Assembly: GCA_048498515.1 (NCBI GenBank)
Contig: JBEHXV010000002.1
Span: 62,001 to 126,000 of the forward strand
Direction of reading: 5' to 3'
Length of the DNA: 64,000 bases
Source of the DNA: UBA4416 sp048498515
GTDB taxonomy: Bacteria; Bacteroidota; Bacteroidia; B-17B0; Aurantibacillaceae
Under the pieces are notes generated by a model, which did no database searches, had not been told where the DNA came from, and was given only the letters and a program-made list of their open reading frames with translations. How positions within the stretch are numbered: the stretch's first letter is position 1; every line of letters starts with the position of its first letter. A program made the translations under genes and the position numbers. Shown piece after piece: positions 1 through 7,990 of this stretch.

Positions 1-42
1 GACCCGTTTTCCTGTTCTTATTTTATTTATTTTTGAGAACTG

Positions 43-750
43 ATGGCAAAGGTACTTATATATTGTTTGTTGCTCACGGGGCTTGCCTTTTCTGTAAACG
101 CCCAGCAAGACAGTTCAAAACTTAAAAAAGCGGTTTCTGAGTTCGATCTTAAAAATTACAAAGCCGATCCAAAAGACAGGCTTATTTTTGAAGCCAACTA
201 CACCGGCTGGCTTGGAGCACCAAAAGGCATTAAAGCCGACTGGAAAAGCATTGGGTTTGGGTTTTATACCCTGTTTGATAAGCCTTTGGGTAACTCCAAC
301 TTTAGTTTTGGTTATGGCCTTGGTTTTTATGCACACAATTACAGCTCGAATGCCGATTTTATTTACCAGCTCGACAGCATGAACCAAAATGTGACAACGG
401 TTATTAAGCCAAAAACGGTTCCATACATTGCAAACCGTTACAACGAACGCAGCTTCGAAATTCCTTTGGAACTGAGGTTCCGAACCAAAACCACTACTAC
501 ATTCAAGATCATGGTAGGGGCTAAAATAGGCTATGTGGTTTCCGACTTTAAAAAAACCGATGATGCCGATGGCAGGATTCGCCGCTATAATATTAAAAAT
601 GTGAACCATTTTCGCTACGGCGTTAACTTCAGGATAGGAGTGGAGCAGGTGTGTTTAACGGCCAGCTACTACTTTAGCGAGGTATTTACCAATGGTGGTC
701 CCAAAGGCATTAACCCTTTTTCGGTGGGTATTGCCATTATTCCTTACTAA
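43..750 (+). CDS. Outer-membrane beta-barrel protein, function unknown
   Basis: The 235-residue product begins with a clear signal peptide (hydrophobic core LIYCLLLTGLAF, likely cut after VNA before QQD). The rest alternates short polar and aromatic strands with glycines (FGFYTLF, FGYGLGFY, FRYGVNFRIGV) and ends in aromatic Tyr, as outer-membrane barrels do. It resembles the small barrel proteins of the PorT/OMP_b-brl type common in Bacteroidota, but I cannot assign a function. The ATG is preceded by an in-frame stop at 34-36, so the gene is complete. Its stop codon directly abuts the stop of the convergent peptidase gene at 751, with no gap. Confidence 0.8.
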   Translation: MAKVLIYCLLLTGLAFSVNAQQDSSKLKKAVSEFDLKNYKADPKDRLIFEANYTGWLGAPKGIKADWKSIGFGFYTLFDKPLGNSNFSFGYGLGFYAHNYSSNADFIYQLDSMNQNVTTVIKPKTVPYIANRYNERSFEIPLELRFRTKTTTTFKIMVGAKIGYVVSDFKKTDDADGRIRRYNIKNVNHFRYGVNFRIGVEQVCLTASYYFSEVFTNGGPKGINPFSVGIAIIPY

Positions 751-1959
751 TCAGGAACCCTGTATGAACAGGTGCACCGAATGGGATCTGAGCTCCCTGC
801 ACCACAATTCAAACTCTGCAGCATTGGCTTCGCAGCTCACCTCTTCCTCGTAAAAATAACCCTCGTTATAGTAGGTAATGGTTAAGGAATCAAGGGCTAC
901 ATAATCGTTGCCGTTTGCACCTGTTTTATCGTTACTGCGGCCAATAACCGAAATTAAGTTTGAAATGGGCAACTCAGTGCTTTTATAACCTTTGAGCAGG
1001 AAAAAGCCCTTGGTTAGTTTAAATTGAGTACCATTAAAGAAAATGCGGGCGTACTGTTTTTCTAATACCAACCACGATAAAGCGGCAATGCCCAGGCAAA
1101 TGTAGGGCGAGGGATAAAGATAACCCTCATTATGCAGCGAGAACAAGCCTACCACAGCAAAGCCAATAACCATGATGACGGAGTTACTGGAGCGAAGATT
1201 GTAATTGAACAGATTGGCGTAGGAACCTTTTAGTTGAGAAGATGTTTTTTGAATGAGCACATCCCTGCAATCCAGCATAATATTTCCCTCATCGGAAATG
1301 TATTGGTTCAATAAAATAGCGGTATGGTTGTACAGCTCGGGGAAATAATTTTTGAATTCCTGCGGGGCTTCAAAAAATGTTTCAACCGATACACTAAAAA
1401 ACTCGTTAATGTTTACCGAGCCATATTTGCGGAAAATGCTTGGCAGGTTATTTTTCATGCGGTTAAATTCCTTGGAGGCACAGGCCGCCCAGCGCGGGAA
1501 GTAATTTTCGAAAAAATAATCGGTGTCATCGCCTTTTACTCCATTGAACCGCAAAGCATGTGCAAACTCATGCAGGCCAAGGTTTATTTTATCGTGTGGG
1601 TTTTCGTTGCCTGCCACAAAGTCCTTCCAGCTGAAACACACCATGCCGCCAAGGTTGGTTTCGCCTTTGTGCATGCGTCCGGTTTGCGGATTTTGATATT
1701 CTCCGGGATACACAAAAATGGTATTGAAATAAGAAAGGTCCCATGTATCCAGGCCAAAGGTTAACTGTACAGCCGACGCGGCAATAAGTGCTTTTTCTTC
1801 GTAACTTAAGTCGAAATTTTGTCGCCCGTGAAACGATTTTTGCTCAACAAACCGCCTTACGCGGTTGGCGAATTTCGCCTGGTTTCGTTCGCCCAGCTTC
1901 CGGTAATAAGCATTGTAGGTGCTCAGGCAAAGGTGAATATCAAGATTAGGGGTTTTGAT
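751..1959 (-). CDS. M90 (MtfA-like) zinc peptidase with C-terminal membrane pair and PH-like domain
   Basis: The HEFAH zinc motif lies at 1558-1572, followed by a conserved NEFFSVSVETFFE segment that supplies the usual third ligand region of MtfA-type (M90) peptidases. After the peptidase come two hydrophobic segments (VIMVIGFAVVGLFSL; ICLGIAALSWLVL) and a beta-rich tail of about 90 residues that looks PH-like. The first standard start is GTG at 1711-1713, but family-typical sequence (FHGRQNFDLSYEEKALIAAS, then VQLTFGLDTWDL) continues upstream in the same frame to the stop at 1972. No ATG, GTG or TTG exists there, so the 5' end given here is an ATC candidate and is uncertain. It lies downstream of uppP, overlapping or nearly so. 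E. coli MtfA is a peptidase that inactivates Mlc; the substrate here is unknown. Confidence 0.75.
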   Translation of the reverse strand: MKTPNLDIHLCLSTYNAYYRKLGERNQAKFANRVRRFVEQKSFHGRQNFDLSYEEKALIAASAVQLTFGLDTWDLSYFNTIFVYPGEYQNPQTGRMHKGETNLGGMVCFSWKDFVAGNENPHDKINLGLHEFAHALRFNGVKGDDTDYFFENYFPRWAACASKEFNRMKNNLPSIFRKYGSVNINEFFSVSVETFFEAPQEFKNYFPELYNHTAILLNQYISDEGNIMLDCRDVLIQKTSSQLKGSYANLFNYNLRSSNSVIMVIGFAVVGLFSLHNEGYLYPSPYICLGIAALSWLVLEKQYARIFFNGTQFKLTKGFFLLKGYKSTELPISNLISVIGRSNDKTGANGNDYVALDSLTITYYNEGYFYEEEVSCEANAAEFELWCRELRSHSVHLFIQGS

Positions 1960-1960
1960 A

Positions 1961-2755
1961 TTAAATAATTTCTATAGGCACTTTTAAAAGAAAAAGCACA
2001 ATTAAAATACCGCCAATAACGATGCGGTACCAGCCAAAACCTTTAAAACCATATTTGGTTAAAAAGCCTATGAAGGATTTAATGGCTAAAAGCGCTACAA
2101 TAAAAGCCACCACATTTCCAAAGATGAGGATATTGATCTCCTGTCCGTTGAGCGTAATCCCGTCTTTGTAAAAGTCGAGCAGTTTTTTGGCGGTAGCCGC
2201 AAACATGGTGGGTACTGCTAAAAAGAAAGAAAACTCAGCGGCATTTTGGCGTGTGAGTCCTTGTGTCATCCCACCAATAATGGTGCAGGCACTGCGGCTC
2301 ATGCCTGGCCACATGGCAAGACACTGGAACAGGCCAATTTTCAAAGCTTTGGGATAGCTAATGTCTTTTTCATCGCCCTGGCTGTTATTCTTAAACCATT
2401 TATCTACAAATACTAAAATAATACCGCCGGCAAACAAGGCCACGGCAACACCCATTAAATTTTCGAGTGCAGCGTCAATGTAATCGCCCAGCAGCACACC
2501 AAAAATAGCAGCCGGAATAAAGGCAACCACCAGCTTCACATAAAAATCAACCGATTTAAAAAAACGCTTAAAGTATAAGACTACTACCGATAAAATAGCG
2601 CCCAGCTGTATGGCAATGGTAAAGAGTTTAACAAAAGGTGTAGCCTTAATGCCCAGTAAGGCAGTGCCAATCATCATATGGCCGGTTGAAGAAACAGGTA
2701 AAAACTCGGTTAAGCCTTCAATAATGGCAATAATGAGCGCTTCGAAATACGTCAT
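1961..2755 (-). CDS. uppP: Undecaprenyl-diphosphatase UppP (BacA)
   Basis: This integral membrane enzyme dephosphorylates undecaprenyl pyrophosphate to recycle the lipid carrier for peptidoglycan and surface polysaccharide, and confers bacitracin tolerance. Both family signatures are present: the N-terminal GLTEFLPVSSTGH block (about residues 14-26) and the GMSRSACTIIGG block (about residue 150). Length (264 residues) and the many hydrophobic helices match the family. It follows the DUF3098 gene by 15 bases and is followed at once by the M90 peptidase, so the three probably form one transcript. In many Bacteroidota ftsX lies ahead of this pair; here ftsX is 41 kb away. Confidence 0.97.
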   Translation of the reverse strand: MTYFEALIIAIIEGLTEFLPVSSTGHMMIGTALLGIKATPFVKLFTIAIQLGAILSVVVLYFKRFFKSVDFYVKLVVAFIPAAIFGVLLGDYIDAALENLMGVAVALFAGGIILVFVDKWFKNNSQGDEKDISYPKALKIGLFQCLAMWPGMSRSACTIIGGMTQGLTRQNAAEFSFFLAVPTMFAATAKKLLDFYKDGITLNGQEINILIFGNVVAFIVALLAIKSFIGFLTKYGFKGFGWYRIVIGGILIVLFLLKVPIEII

Positions 2756-2770
2756 AAAAATAAATGAAAA

Positions 2771-3004
2771 CTAAGCCTCTTCGTTTTTGGCTTTAGGACG
2801 CCACATAATGGCTACAATAATGGCAATAAAACCAAGCAGGCAAACCATTGGTGCAATGGTAATGTGCTGCGTATCAAAAATAGCGGGATTAAACACATTA
2901 GGGTCTTCGCTGCCACCACCAATCATTAATAAATAACCCACTACAATTAATACAAGTCCTCCAATTAAGATCTGGTAGTTTTGTTTGCCAAATGTTGTTT
3001 TCAT
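2771..3004 (-). CDS. DUF3098 small membrane protein
   Basis: The product from the ATG at 3004 is 77 residues: a short charged N-terminus (MKTTFGKQNY), a first transmembrane helix (ILIGGLVLIVVGYLLM), a GGGSEDPNVFNP loop, and a second helix (MVCLLGFIAIIVAIMW) with a basic tail. This is the DUF3098 layout known from Bacteroidota. A longer frame opens 63 bases earlier, but a promoter match at 3023-3052 lies inside that extension and supports 3004. The function is unknown; its usual neighbours are ftsX and uppP, so a role near the envelope or division site is only a guess. Confidence 0.85.
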   Translation of the reverse strand: MKTTFGKQNYQILIGGLVLIVVGYLLMIGGGSEDPNVFNPAIFDTQHITIAPMVCLLGFIAIIVAIMWRPKAKNEEA

Positions 3005-3022
3005 TCCAATAATTTTGAGGAA

Positions 3023-3052
3023 CAAAGCTATTAAAAAACTTGATTTAACAAA
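3023..3052 (-). promoter_or_regulatory. Promoter for the DUF3098-uppP-peptidase set
   Basis: On the minus strand TTTG (3049-3052) is followed after 18 bases by TAGCTTTG (3023-3030), an exact match to the Bacteroidota -33/-7 pattern TTTG-N17-20-TAnnTTTG. It ends 18 bases before the ATG at 3004. This is the best promoter match in the window. Confidence 0.6.
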
Positions 3053-3124
3053 CGGATCCTCCAACAAAAAACGCCTTAAAATTCCGTTAATTTTTCGTAA
3101 TATTGCTATTCTATAAAGTAAAAT

Positions 3125-4213
3125 ATGGGTAAAGTAGCATTAATTACGGGAGTAACGGGTCAGGATGGCGCTTATCTTTCAGAGTTATTATTAAGCAAAG
3201 GATATACGGTTCACGGCGTTAAACGCAGAAGCTCTCTCTTTAATACCGACAGGATCGATCATTTATACCAGGACCAGCACGAAAAGCACGTTAATTTTAA
3301 ACTGCATTACGGCGACTTGACGGATAGCACCAACCTCATCAGGATCATACAGGAAGTAAAACCCGATGAGATTTATAACCTGGCGGCCATGTCGCATGTA
3401 AAGGTAAGTTTTGATACGCCCGAGTACACGGCCAATGCCGATGGTATAGGAACACTTCGCATTTTAGAAGCCATTCGTATTTTAGGCCTGGAAAAGAAAA
3501 CACGTTTTTACCAGGCATCTACCTCCGAACTGTATGGTTTGGTGCAGGAAGTCCCTCAAAAGGAAACAACGCCGTTTTATCCCCGCAGCCCTTACGGTGT
3601 GGCAAAATTATACGCCTTCTGGATCACGAAGAATTACCGCGAAGCATATGGCATGTTTGCCTGCAACGGCATTTTGTTTAACCACGAAAGCCCTTTGCGT
3701 GGCGAAACCTTTGTGACCCGCAAAATAACCCGTGCAGCGGCTAAAATAAGCCTGGGACTTCAGGAAAAATTATTCATGGGCAACATTGATTCGGAAAGGG
3801 ATTGGGGCCATGCTAAGGATTATGTGGAAGGTATGTGGCGAATGCTGCAGCAGGATGAGCCCGAAGATTTTGTATTGGCAACCGGCATTAAAATTACCGT
3901 AAGAGAATTCATAAACATGGCTTTTGCCGAAGTGGGCATTAACCTGAAATGGGAGGGAAAAGCGGAGAACGAAAAAGGCATTGACGCTGCTAGCGGAAAA
4001 GTGCTGGTGGAAATTGATCCTAAATATTACCGCCCAGCAGAGGTTGACCTGTTGGTTGGCGATGCTACCAAAGCAAGAACCAAAATGGGCTGGAAACCAA
4101 TTTATACAGTAGCCGACCTGTGCAAGGAAATGGTAGCTTCTGACGTGGAAATTTTTAAACGCGATAAATACCTTTTGGAAGGCGGACACAAAATATTAAA
4201 TTACAAAGAGTAA
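3125..4213 (+). CDS. gmd: GDP-mannose 4,6-dehydratase
   Basis: This short-chain dehydrogenase-like enzyme converts GDP-D-mannose to GDP-4-keto-6-deoxymannose, the first step to GDP-L-fucose. The NADP-binding GVTGQDGAYLSELLL motif is at the N-terminus, the STSELYG segment near residue 132 and the catalytic YGVAK near residue 157. NHESPLRGETFVTRK, typical of Gmd, follows. Length 362 is normal. It is followed by a strong terminator and then by fcl, which completes the pathway; the two are therefore adjacent but possibly separate transcripts. Confidence 0.97.
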   Translation: MGKVALITGVTGQDGAYLSELLLSKGYTVHGVKRRSSLFNTDRIDHLYQDQHEKHVNFKLHYGDLTDSTNLIRIIQEVKPDEIYNLAAMSHVKVSFDTPEYTANADGIGTLRILEAIRILGLEKKTRFYQASTSELYGLVQEVPQKETTPFYPRSPYGVAKLYAFWITKNYREAYGMFACNGILFNHESPLRGETFVTRKITRAAAKISLGLQEKLFMGNIDSERDWGHAKDYVEGMWRMLQQDEPEDFVLATGIKITVREFINMAFAEVGINLKWEGKAENEKGIDAASGKVLVEIDPKYYRPAEVDLLVGDATKARTKMGWKPIYTVADLCKEMVASDVEIFKRDKYLLEGGHKILNYKE

Positions 4214-4225
4214 AAATTTTGAAAG

Positions 4226-4249
4226 CCTCCGTAAACCGGAGGTTTTTTT
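4226..4249 (+). terminator. Rho-independent terminator after gmd
   Basis: Perfect 6-bp stem CCTCCG / CGGAGG with a five-base loop (TAAAC), followed by seven T residues, 13 bases after the gmd stop codon. Confidence 0.85.
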
Positions 4250-4323
4250 AAAACCTTTCAATACTCACTATTTTAAATATGTAATAGTGAAAATTGAAAA
4301 GGTAACATTGAACAAGGATTAAC

Positions 4324-5265
4324 ATGGAACTCAATTCTAAAATATACGTTGCAGGTCATCGTGGCATGGTAGGTTCTGCCATTATGCGCAACCTGCAAAG
4401 CAAAGGGTACAAAAATATTGTAACGCGCACCTCGCAGGAACTCGACCTGCGTAATGCACTCAACGTGGCTGATTTTTTTAACGAAGAAAAGCCGGAGTAT
4501 GTTTTTTTAGCAGCGGCAAAGGTTGGCGGCATACAAGCCAATAACATTTACCGCGCCGATTTTATTTACGAGAATTTAATGATCCAGAACAACGTGATCC
4601 ATAACGCGTATTTAAACAACGTTAAAAAACTCATGTTCCTTGGCAGCTCTTGTATTTACCCAAAACTGGCGCCGCAGCCTTTAAAGGAAGAGTATTTACT
4701 AACCGGTCTTTTGGAAGAGACCAACGAGCCGTATGCCATTGCAAAAATTGCCGGTATAAAAATGTGCGAAAGCTACAAGCGCCAGCATGGTTGTAATTTT
4801 ATTTCAGTAATGCCTACCAACATGTATGGCCCCAACGACAACTATAATTTGAACAACTCACATGTGTTGCCGGCCCTCATCCGTAAATTTCACGATGCCA
4901 AAGAACAAAACCTGCCATCGGTAGAGATGTGGGGCACCGGAACCCCCATGCGCGAATTTTTGCATGCCGATGACCTGGGCGATGCCTGCGTATTTTTAAT
5001 GAATACATATGATGGCGAGCAGTTCGTGAACATAGGTTCGGGTACCGATTTGACCATTAAAGACCTGGCACTTTTAATAAAAGATATTGTGGGTTATAAC
5101 GGTGACATTACACATGACCTTACAAAACCCGATGGTACACCGCGTAAATTGATGGATGTATCGTACCTGCATTCGCTGGGCTGGAAACATAAAATAGACT
5201 TGCCCGAAGGCATTAAACAGGTTTACGAAGATTTTAAGAAAAAAGAAGGTGTTAAAGTATGGTAG
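4324..5265 (+). CDS. fcl: GDP-L-fucose synthase
   Basis: The enzyme epimerises and reduces the Gmd product to GDP-L-fucose. The N-terminal AGHRGMVGSAI is the fcl form of the nucleotide-binding loop; GSSCIYP (near residue 110) and YAIAKIAG (near residue 137) carry the active-site Cys/Ser and the Tyr-Lys pair. The length, 313 residues, is standard. Together with gmd it supplies GDP-fucose, presumably for a capsule, lipopolysaccharide or glycoprotein made by the transferase genes that follow. Confidence 0.97.
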   Translation: MELNSKIYVAGHRGMVGSAIMRNLQSKGYKNIVTRTSQELDLRNALNVADFFNEEKPEYVFLAAAKVGGIQANNIYRADFIYENLMIQNNVIHNAYLNNVKKLMFLGSSCIYPKLAPQPLKEEYLLTGLLEETNEPYAIAKIAGIKMCESYKRQHGCNFISVMPTNMYGPNDNYNLNNSHVLPALIRKFHDAKEQNLPSVEMWGTGTPMREFLHADDLGDACVFLMNTYDGEQFVNIGSGTDLTIKDLALLIKDIVGYNGDITHDLTKPDGTPRKLMDVSYLHSLGWKHKIDLPEGIKQVYEDFKKKEGVKVW

Positions 5266-5276
5266 TTAAGATTTAA

Positions 5277-5299
5277 GATAAAGGACACAAGATAAAAGA
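5277..5299 (+). repeat. Copy 1 of a dispersed AT-rich intergenic repeat
   Basis: This 23-base stretch matches 53722-53744 at 20 of 23 positions (shared core GGAyACArGATAAAAGA). Its right part, AAGATAAAAGA at 5289-5299, is also the exact reverse complement of TCTTTTATCTT inside the heptamer array at 5354-5383. Confidence 0.6.
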
Positions 5300-5309
5300 C
5301 CCCCAAGAA

Positions 5310-6887
5310 GTGATTTTTATAAGCAATAAAATAATATCCTACAGATACAAGCTTCTTTTATCTTTTATCTTTTATCTTTTATCCCTGCCTCTCAGTTCCC
5401 AGTTCTATAACCTTCCCAACGACTACTTTTATAACATCTTTTCCCAACGCCAGCTAGCCCGCATCGATTCGGAGCAAACCCATCCGGATATGCAGCCGTA
5501 CATTCCCTTCTTCAATAAAAAATATGAGTTTGTAGCCGATTCGTTCCGTGTGTTTAAATACATTAACGATGATAAGTTGCTGGATAAAGTATTTTTTGAT
5601 CACCTCATCCACATCAAATCCAAAACCGGGAAATATGAGTTTAAGGTAGACCCGTTGCTTAATGTAGAGTTGGGAAGGGCCAGTTACGATACCACAAACT
5701 CTCAACGAATCTCTACCAATACCAGGGGATTTATAGCCAGTGGCACCATTGGCAAAGATTTTTATTTTGAAACCCTATTTGCCGAAAACCAGAGTTTTTT
5801 TCCGTATTACATTGCCAACTTCAGCAAACAAACAAAGGTAGTACCCGGTCAGGGCAGGTACAAAGCATTTAAAACTACCGGTTATGACTACGCTTTTTCT
5901 TCGGGCTTTATTTCATACCAACCCTTTAAACGCTTGAATATTCAGCTTGGCCACGGCAAACAAAAAGTTGGTAATGGTTACCGCTCCTTACTGTTAAGCG
6001 ACAACGCATTTAACTATCCATACGTTCGCATTACATCCGAATGGTTAAAAGGCCGTTTGCAGTATACAAACATTTATGCGGTGTTAATGAACCTGACAAC
6101 CGGCGGCGCGCTCACGCCTAAATATACCGAACCGCTGTTTCAAAAAAAACCGGTAGCCTTTCAGTACCTGAGCTATAATGTGACCAAGCGCATAAACATT
6201 GGCTTGTTCCAGGGCATGGTATGGAATGCAGCCGACAGCATGAACCGCCAGCACCTTGACTGGCAATATTTTAACCCGGTTATTTTTACCAACCTTGGCT
6301 TTTATGGCCTCAACAATAAAAACAACATTGTGATAGGCGCTAATGCCAACGTGAAGATCACCAACAAAATTAGTGCATACGGGCAGTTCATGGGCGATGA
6401 TTTCAGCGGCGTTTCAAAACTTGGGAATGCGTTTGGCTACCAGGTAGGAGCAAAATATTTCGACGCTTTCTTTTTAAAGAACCTGATGCTGCAGGTAGAG
6501 TACAACGATGTGGCAGAGGGTTCTTATAACAGCCCCTTTGGCACCTACAGCAACCAAAGTTACTCGCACTATAACCAATCGCTTGGGTATACTCTGGGCT
6601 ACGGCAAAGAGCTGATAGTACTTGGCGATTACAAGTACAAGCGCTTTTTTTTAAACGCGAAACTTAACCTGCAATGGCTTACGCTCAATAAATATGACCT
6701 TTACAAAAACACCTATGCTGCAGTAAGGCTTGGTTACACCATCAATACCGCGTATAATTTTAATGTATCTTTAGGCTATAATAATCGCTACCAGGATTTT
6801 TACGCGTTTAACGCATCAAATAATAAAACAACATTTTATACATTGAGCCTTAAGTCAAATTTGTACAACACCTATTACGATTTTTAA
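5310..6887 (+). CDS. Wzi-like outer-membrane barrel protein, copy 1
   Basis: The 525-residue product has a signal peptide (LLLSFIFYLLSLPLSS) and an alternating barrel-like body ending in NTYYDF, with aromatic Phe last. Segments such as GHGKQKVGNGYRSLLLSDN and LQVEYN are shared with the second copy at 7991-9613 (GKDKHFIGEGYRSLLLSD; LQVEYNE). The general pattern is that of the capsule-assembly Wzi family in Bacteroidota; I infer a role in binding or exporting surface polysaccharide. The start is a GTG and no ATG is available. The signal-peptide codons contain four tandem heptamers (see 5354-5383). It is followed 10 bases later by the sugar-phosphate transferase. Confidence 0.75.
   Translation: MIFISNKIISYRYKLLLSFIFYLLSLPLSSQFYNLPNDYFYNIFSQRQLARIDSEQTHPDMQPYIPFFNKKYEFVADSFRVFKYINDDKLLDKVFFDHLIHIKSKTGKYEFKVDPLLNVELGRASYDTTNSQRISTNTRGFIASGTIGKDFYFETLFAENQSFFPYYIANFSKQTKVVPGQGRYKAFKTTGYDYAFSSGFISYQPFKRLNIQLGHGKQKVGNGYRSLLLSDNAFNYPYVRITSEWLKGRLQYTNIYAVLMNLTTGGALTPKYTEPLFQKKPVAFQYLSYNVTKRINIGLFQGMVWNAADSMNRQHLDWQYFNPVIFTNLGFYGLNNKNNIVIGANANVKITNKISAYGQFMGDDFSGVSKLGNAFGYQVGAKYFDAFFLKNLMLQVEYNDVAEGSYNSPFGTYSNQSYSHYNQSLGYTLGYGKELIVLGDYKYKRFFLNAKLNLQWLTLNKYDLYKNTYAAVRLGYTINTAYNFNVSLGYNNRYQDFYAFNASNNKTTFYTLSLKSNLYNTYYDF
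5354..5383 (+). repeat. Tandem heptanucleotide repeat in a signal-peptide coding region
   Basis: TCTTTTA occurs four times head to tail (5354, 5361, 5368, 5375) plus two further matching bases. Seven is not a multiple of three, so gain or loss of a unit would shift the reading frame about 25 codons into the Wzi-like gene. Confidence 0.85.
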
Positions 6888-6897
6888 ATAAAAAACA

Positions 6898-7986
6898 ATG
6901 GCAGTATTGATTTTAGTTTTTTTAACCGCATTCGCTGTAGTACTTTACAGCACACCGGCGCTTATTAAAGTTGCCGTTTTAAAACGATTGATCGATGTTC
7001 CTACCGAGGAACGAAAGGTGCATAAACGGGCGGTGCCAACCATTGGCGGTATTATTATTTACGCCGCAACTTTATTTTCGTTCTCCCTGTGGTACAACAT
7101 CGATGACCTTCATGAATACGACCAGATCTATGAATCGGTGAAAGAATTCAAGATCCTGGTAGCCACAAGCCTTGTATTGTTTTTTGTGGGCGTAAAAGAC
7201 GATATCATCGGCACATCGCCGGTAAAAAAACTATTCGCTAATATTTTAGTGGGCCTTATCCTGGTGCTCATGGGCGATATACGCATTACAGGTTTGCACG
7301 GCGTATTTGGTGTCAACGAAATTCCGCATTGGGGCAGTGTGTTCTTATCGCTGTTCACCTACATTGTAGTAGTAAATGCCATGAACCTCATTGACGGGGT
7401 TGATGGATTAGCTGCGGGCATAGGCTTTATTGCCGCTTCGGCATTTGGTACCTGGTTCATTTTTGCCAACGAGTATACACTTGCCTCCTTGTCATTTTCA
7501 TTATCGGGCGCCTTATTAGGATTTTTGATCTTTAATTTTTCGCCGGCAAAAATATTTATGGGCGATAGCGGCTCTCTCATCATTGGCATGTTTATCTGCG
7601 TACTCAGCATTAAATTGATCGAATATCCTTTGACACGCCTCGATTCATTTTGGGTGCGTGTGTCCAATCCTATTGTGGTGGTAGCCGCACTGGCCTATCC
7701 TTTAACCGACACCTTGCGCATCTTTATTATCAGGGCAGCCAAAGGCCAGTCGCCGTTTGCCGCCGACAGGAACCATTTGCACCACCGCCTGCTCGATTGC
7801 GGCTATTCACATATTAAAACAGTCATCATTATTTACCTGTTCAGCTTTGTAACCGTAGCCGTATCGTTGGTAAGTTATTATGTAGGACCAAGCTTGTCGC
7901 TTTTTGCAGTACTGAGTTGCTGTGTCTTGTTTATTTTGTTTGTTCATTTTTCCTATACGGCTTCACAAAAAAAATTACAGCAATAG
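6898..7986 (+). CDS. WecA/TagO/MraY-family undecaprenyl-phosphate sugar-1-phosphate transferase
   Basis: This polytopic membrane enzyme transfers a HexNAc-1-phosphate (usually GlcNAc) from UDP to undecaprenyl phosphate and so starts a surface polysaccharide. The sequence shows many hydrophobic helices, the RKVHKRAVPTIGG cytoplasmic loop, the catalytic NLIDGVDGLAAG (near residue 162), the MGDSGSL loop (near 220) and the HLHHRLLD motif (near 293). The last excludes MraY proper and favours the WecA/TagO branch. The 362 residues fit. It lies between two paralogous Wzi-like genes, 10 bases after one and 4 bases before the other, so one polysaccharide operon is likely. Confidence 0.92.
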   Translation: MAVLILVFLTAFAVVLYSTPALIKVAVLKRLIDVPTEERKVHKRAVPTIGGIIIYAATLFSFSLWYNIDDLHEYDQIYESVKEFKILVATSLVLFFVGVKDDIIGTSPVKKLFANILVGLILVLMGDIRITGLHGVFGVNEIPHWGSVFLSLFTYIVVVNAMNLIDGVDGLAAGIGFIAASAFGTWFIFANEYTLASLSFSLSGALLGFLIFNFSPAKIFMGDSGSLIIGMFICVLSIKLIEYPLTRLDSFWVRVSNPIVVVAALAYPLTDTLRIFIIRAAKGQSPFAADRNHLHHRLLDCGYSHIKTVIIIYLFSFVTVAVSLVSYYVGPSLSLFAVLSCCVLFILFVHFSYTASQKKLQQ

Positions 7987-7990
7987 TTCC

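Noticed and set aside
3004..3067. Longer N-terminus for the DUF3098 protein
   Set aside because: A good promoter sits within this stretch and homologous proteins begin at MKTTF.
7922..7990. ATG at 7922 as start of Wzi-like copy 2
   Set aside because: It would overlap the transferase by 65 bases and give an untypical N-terminus before the signal peptide.
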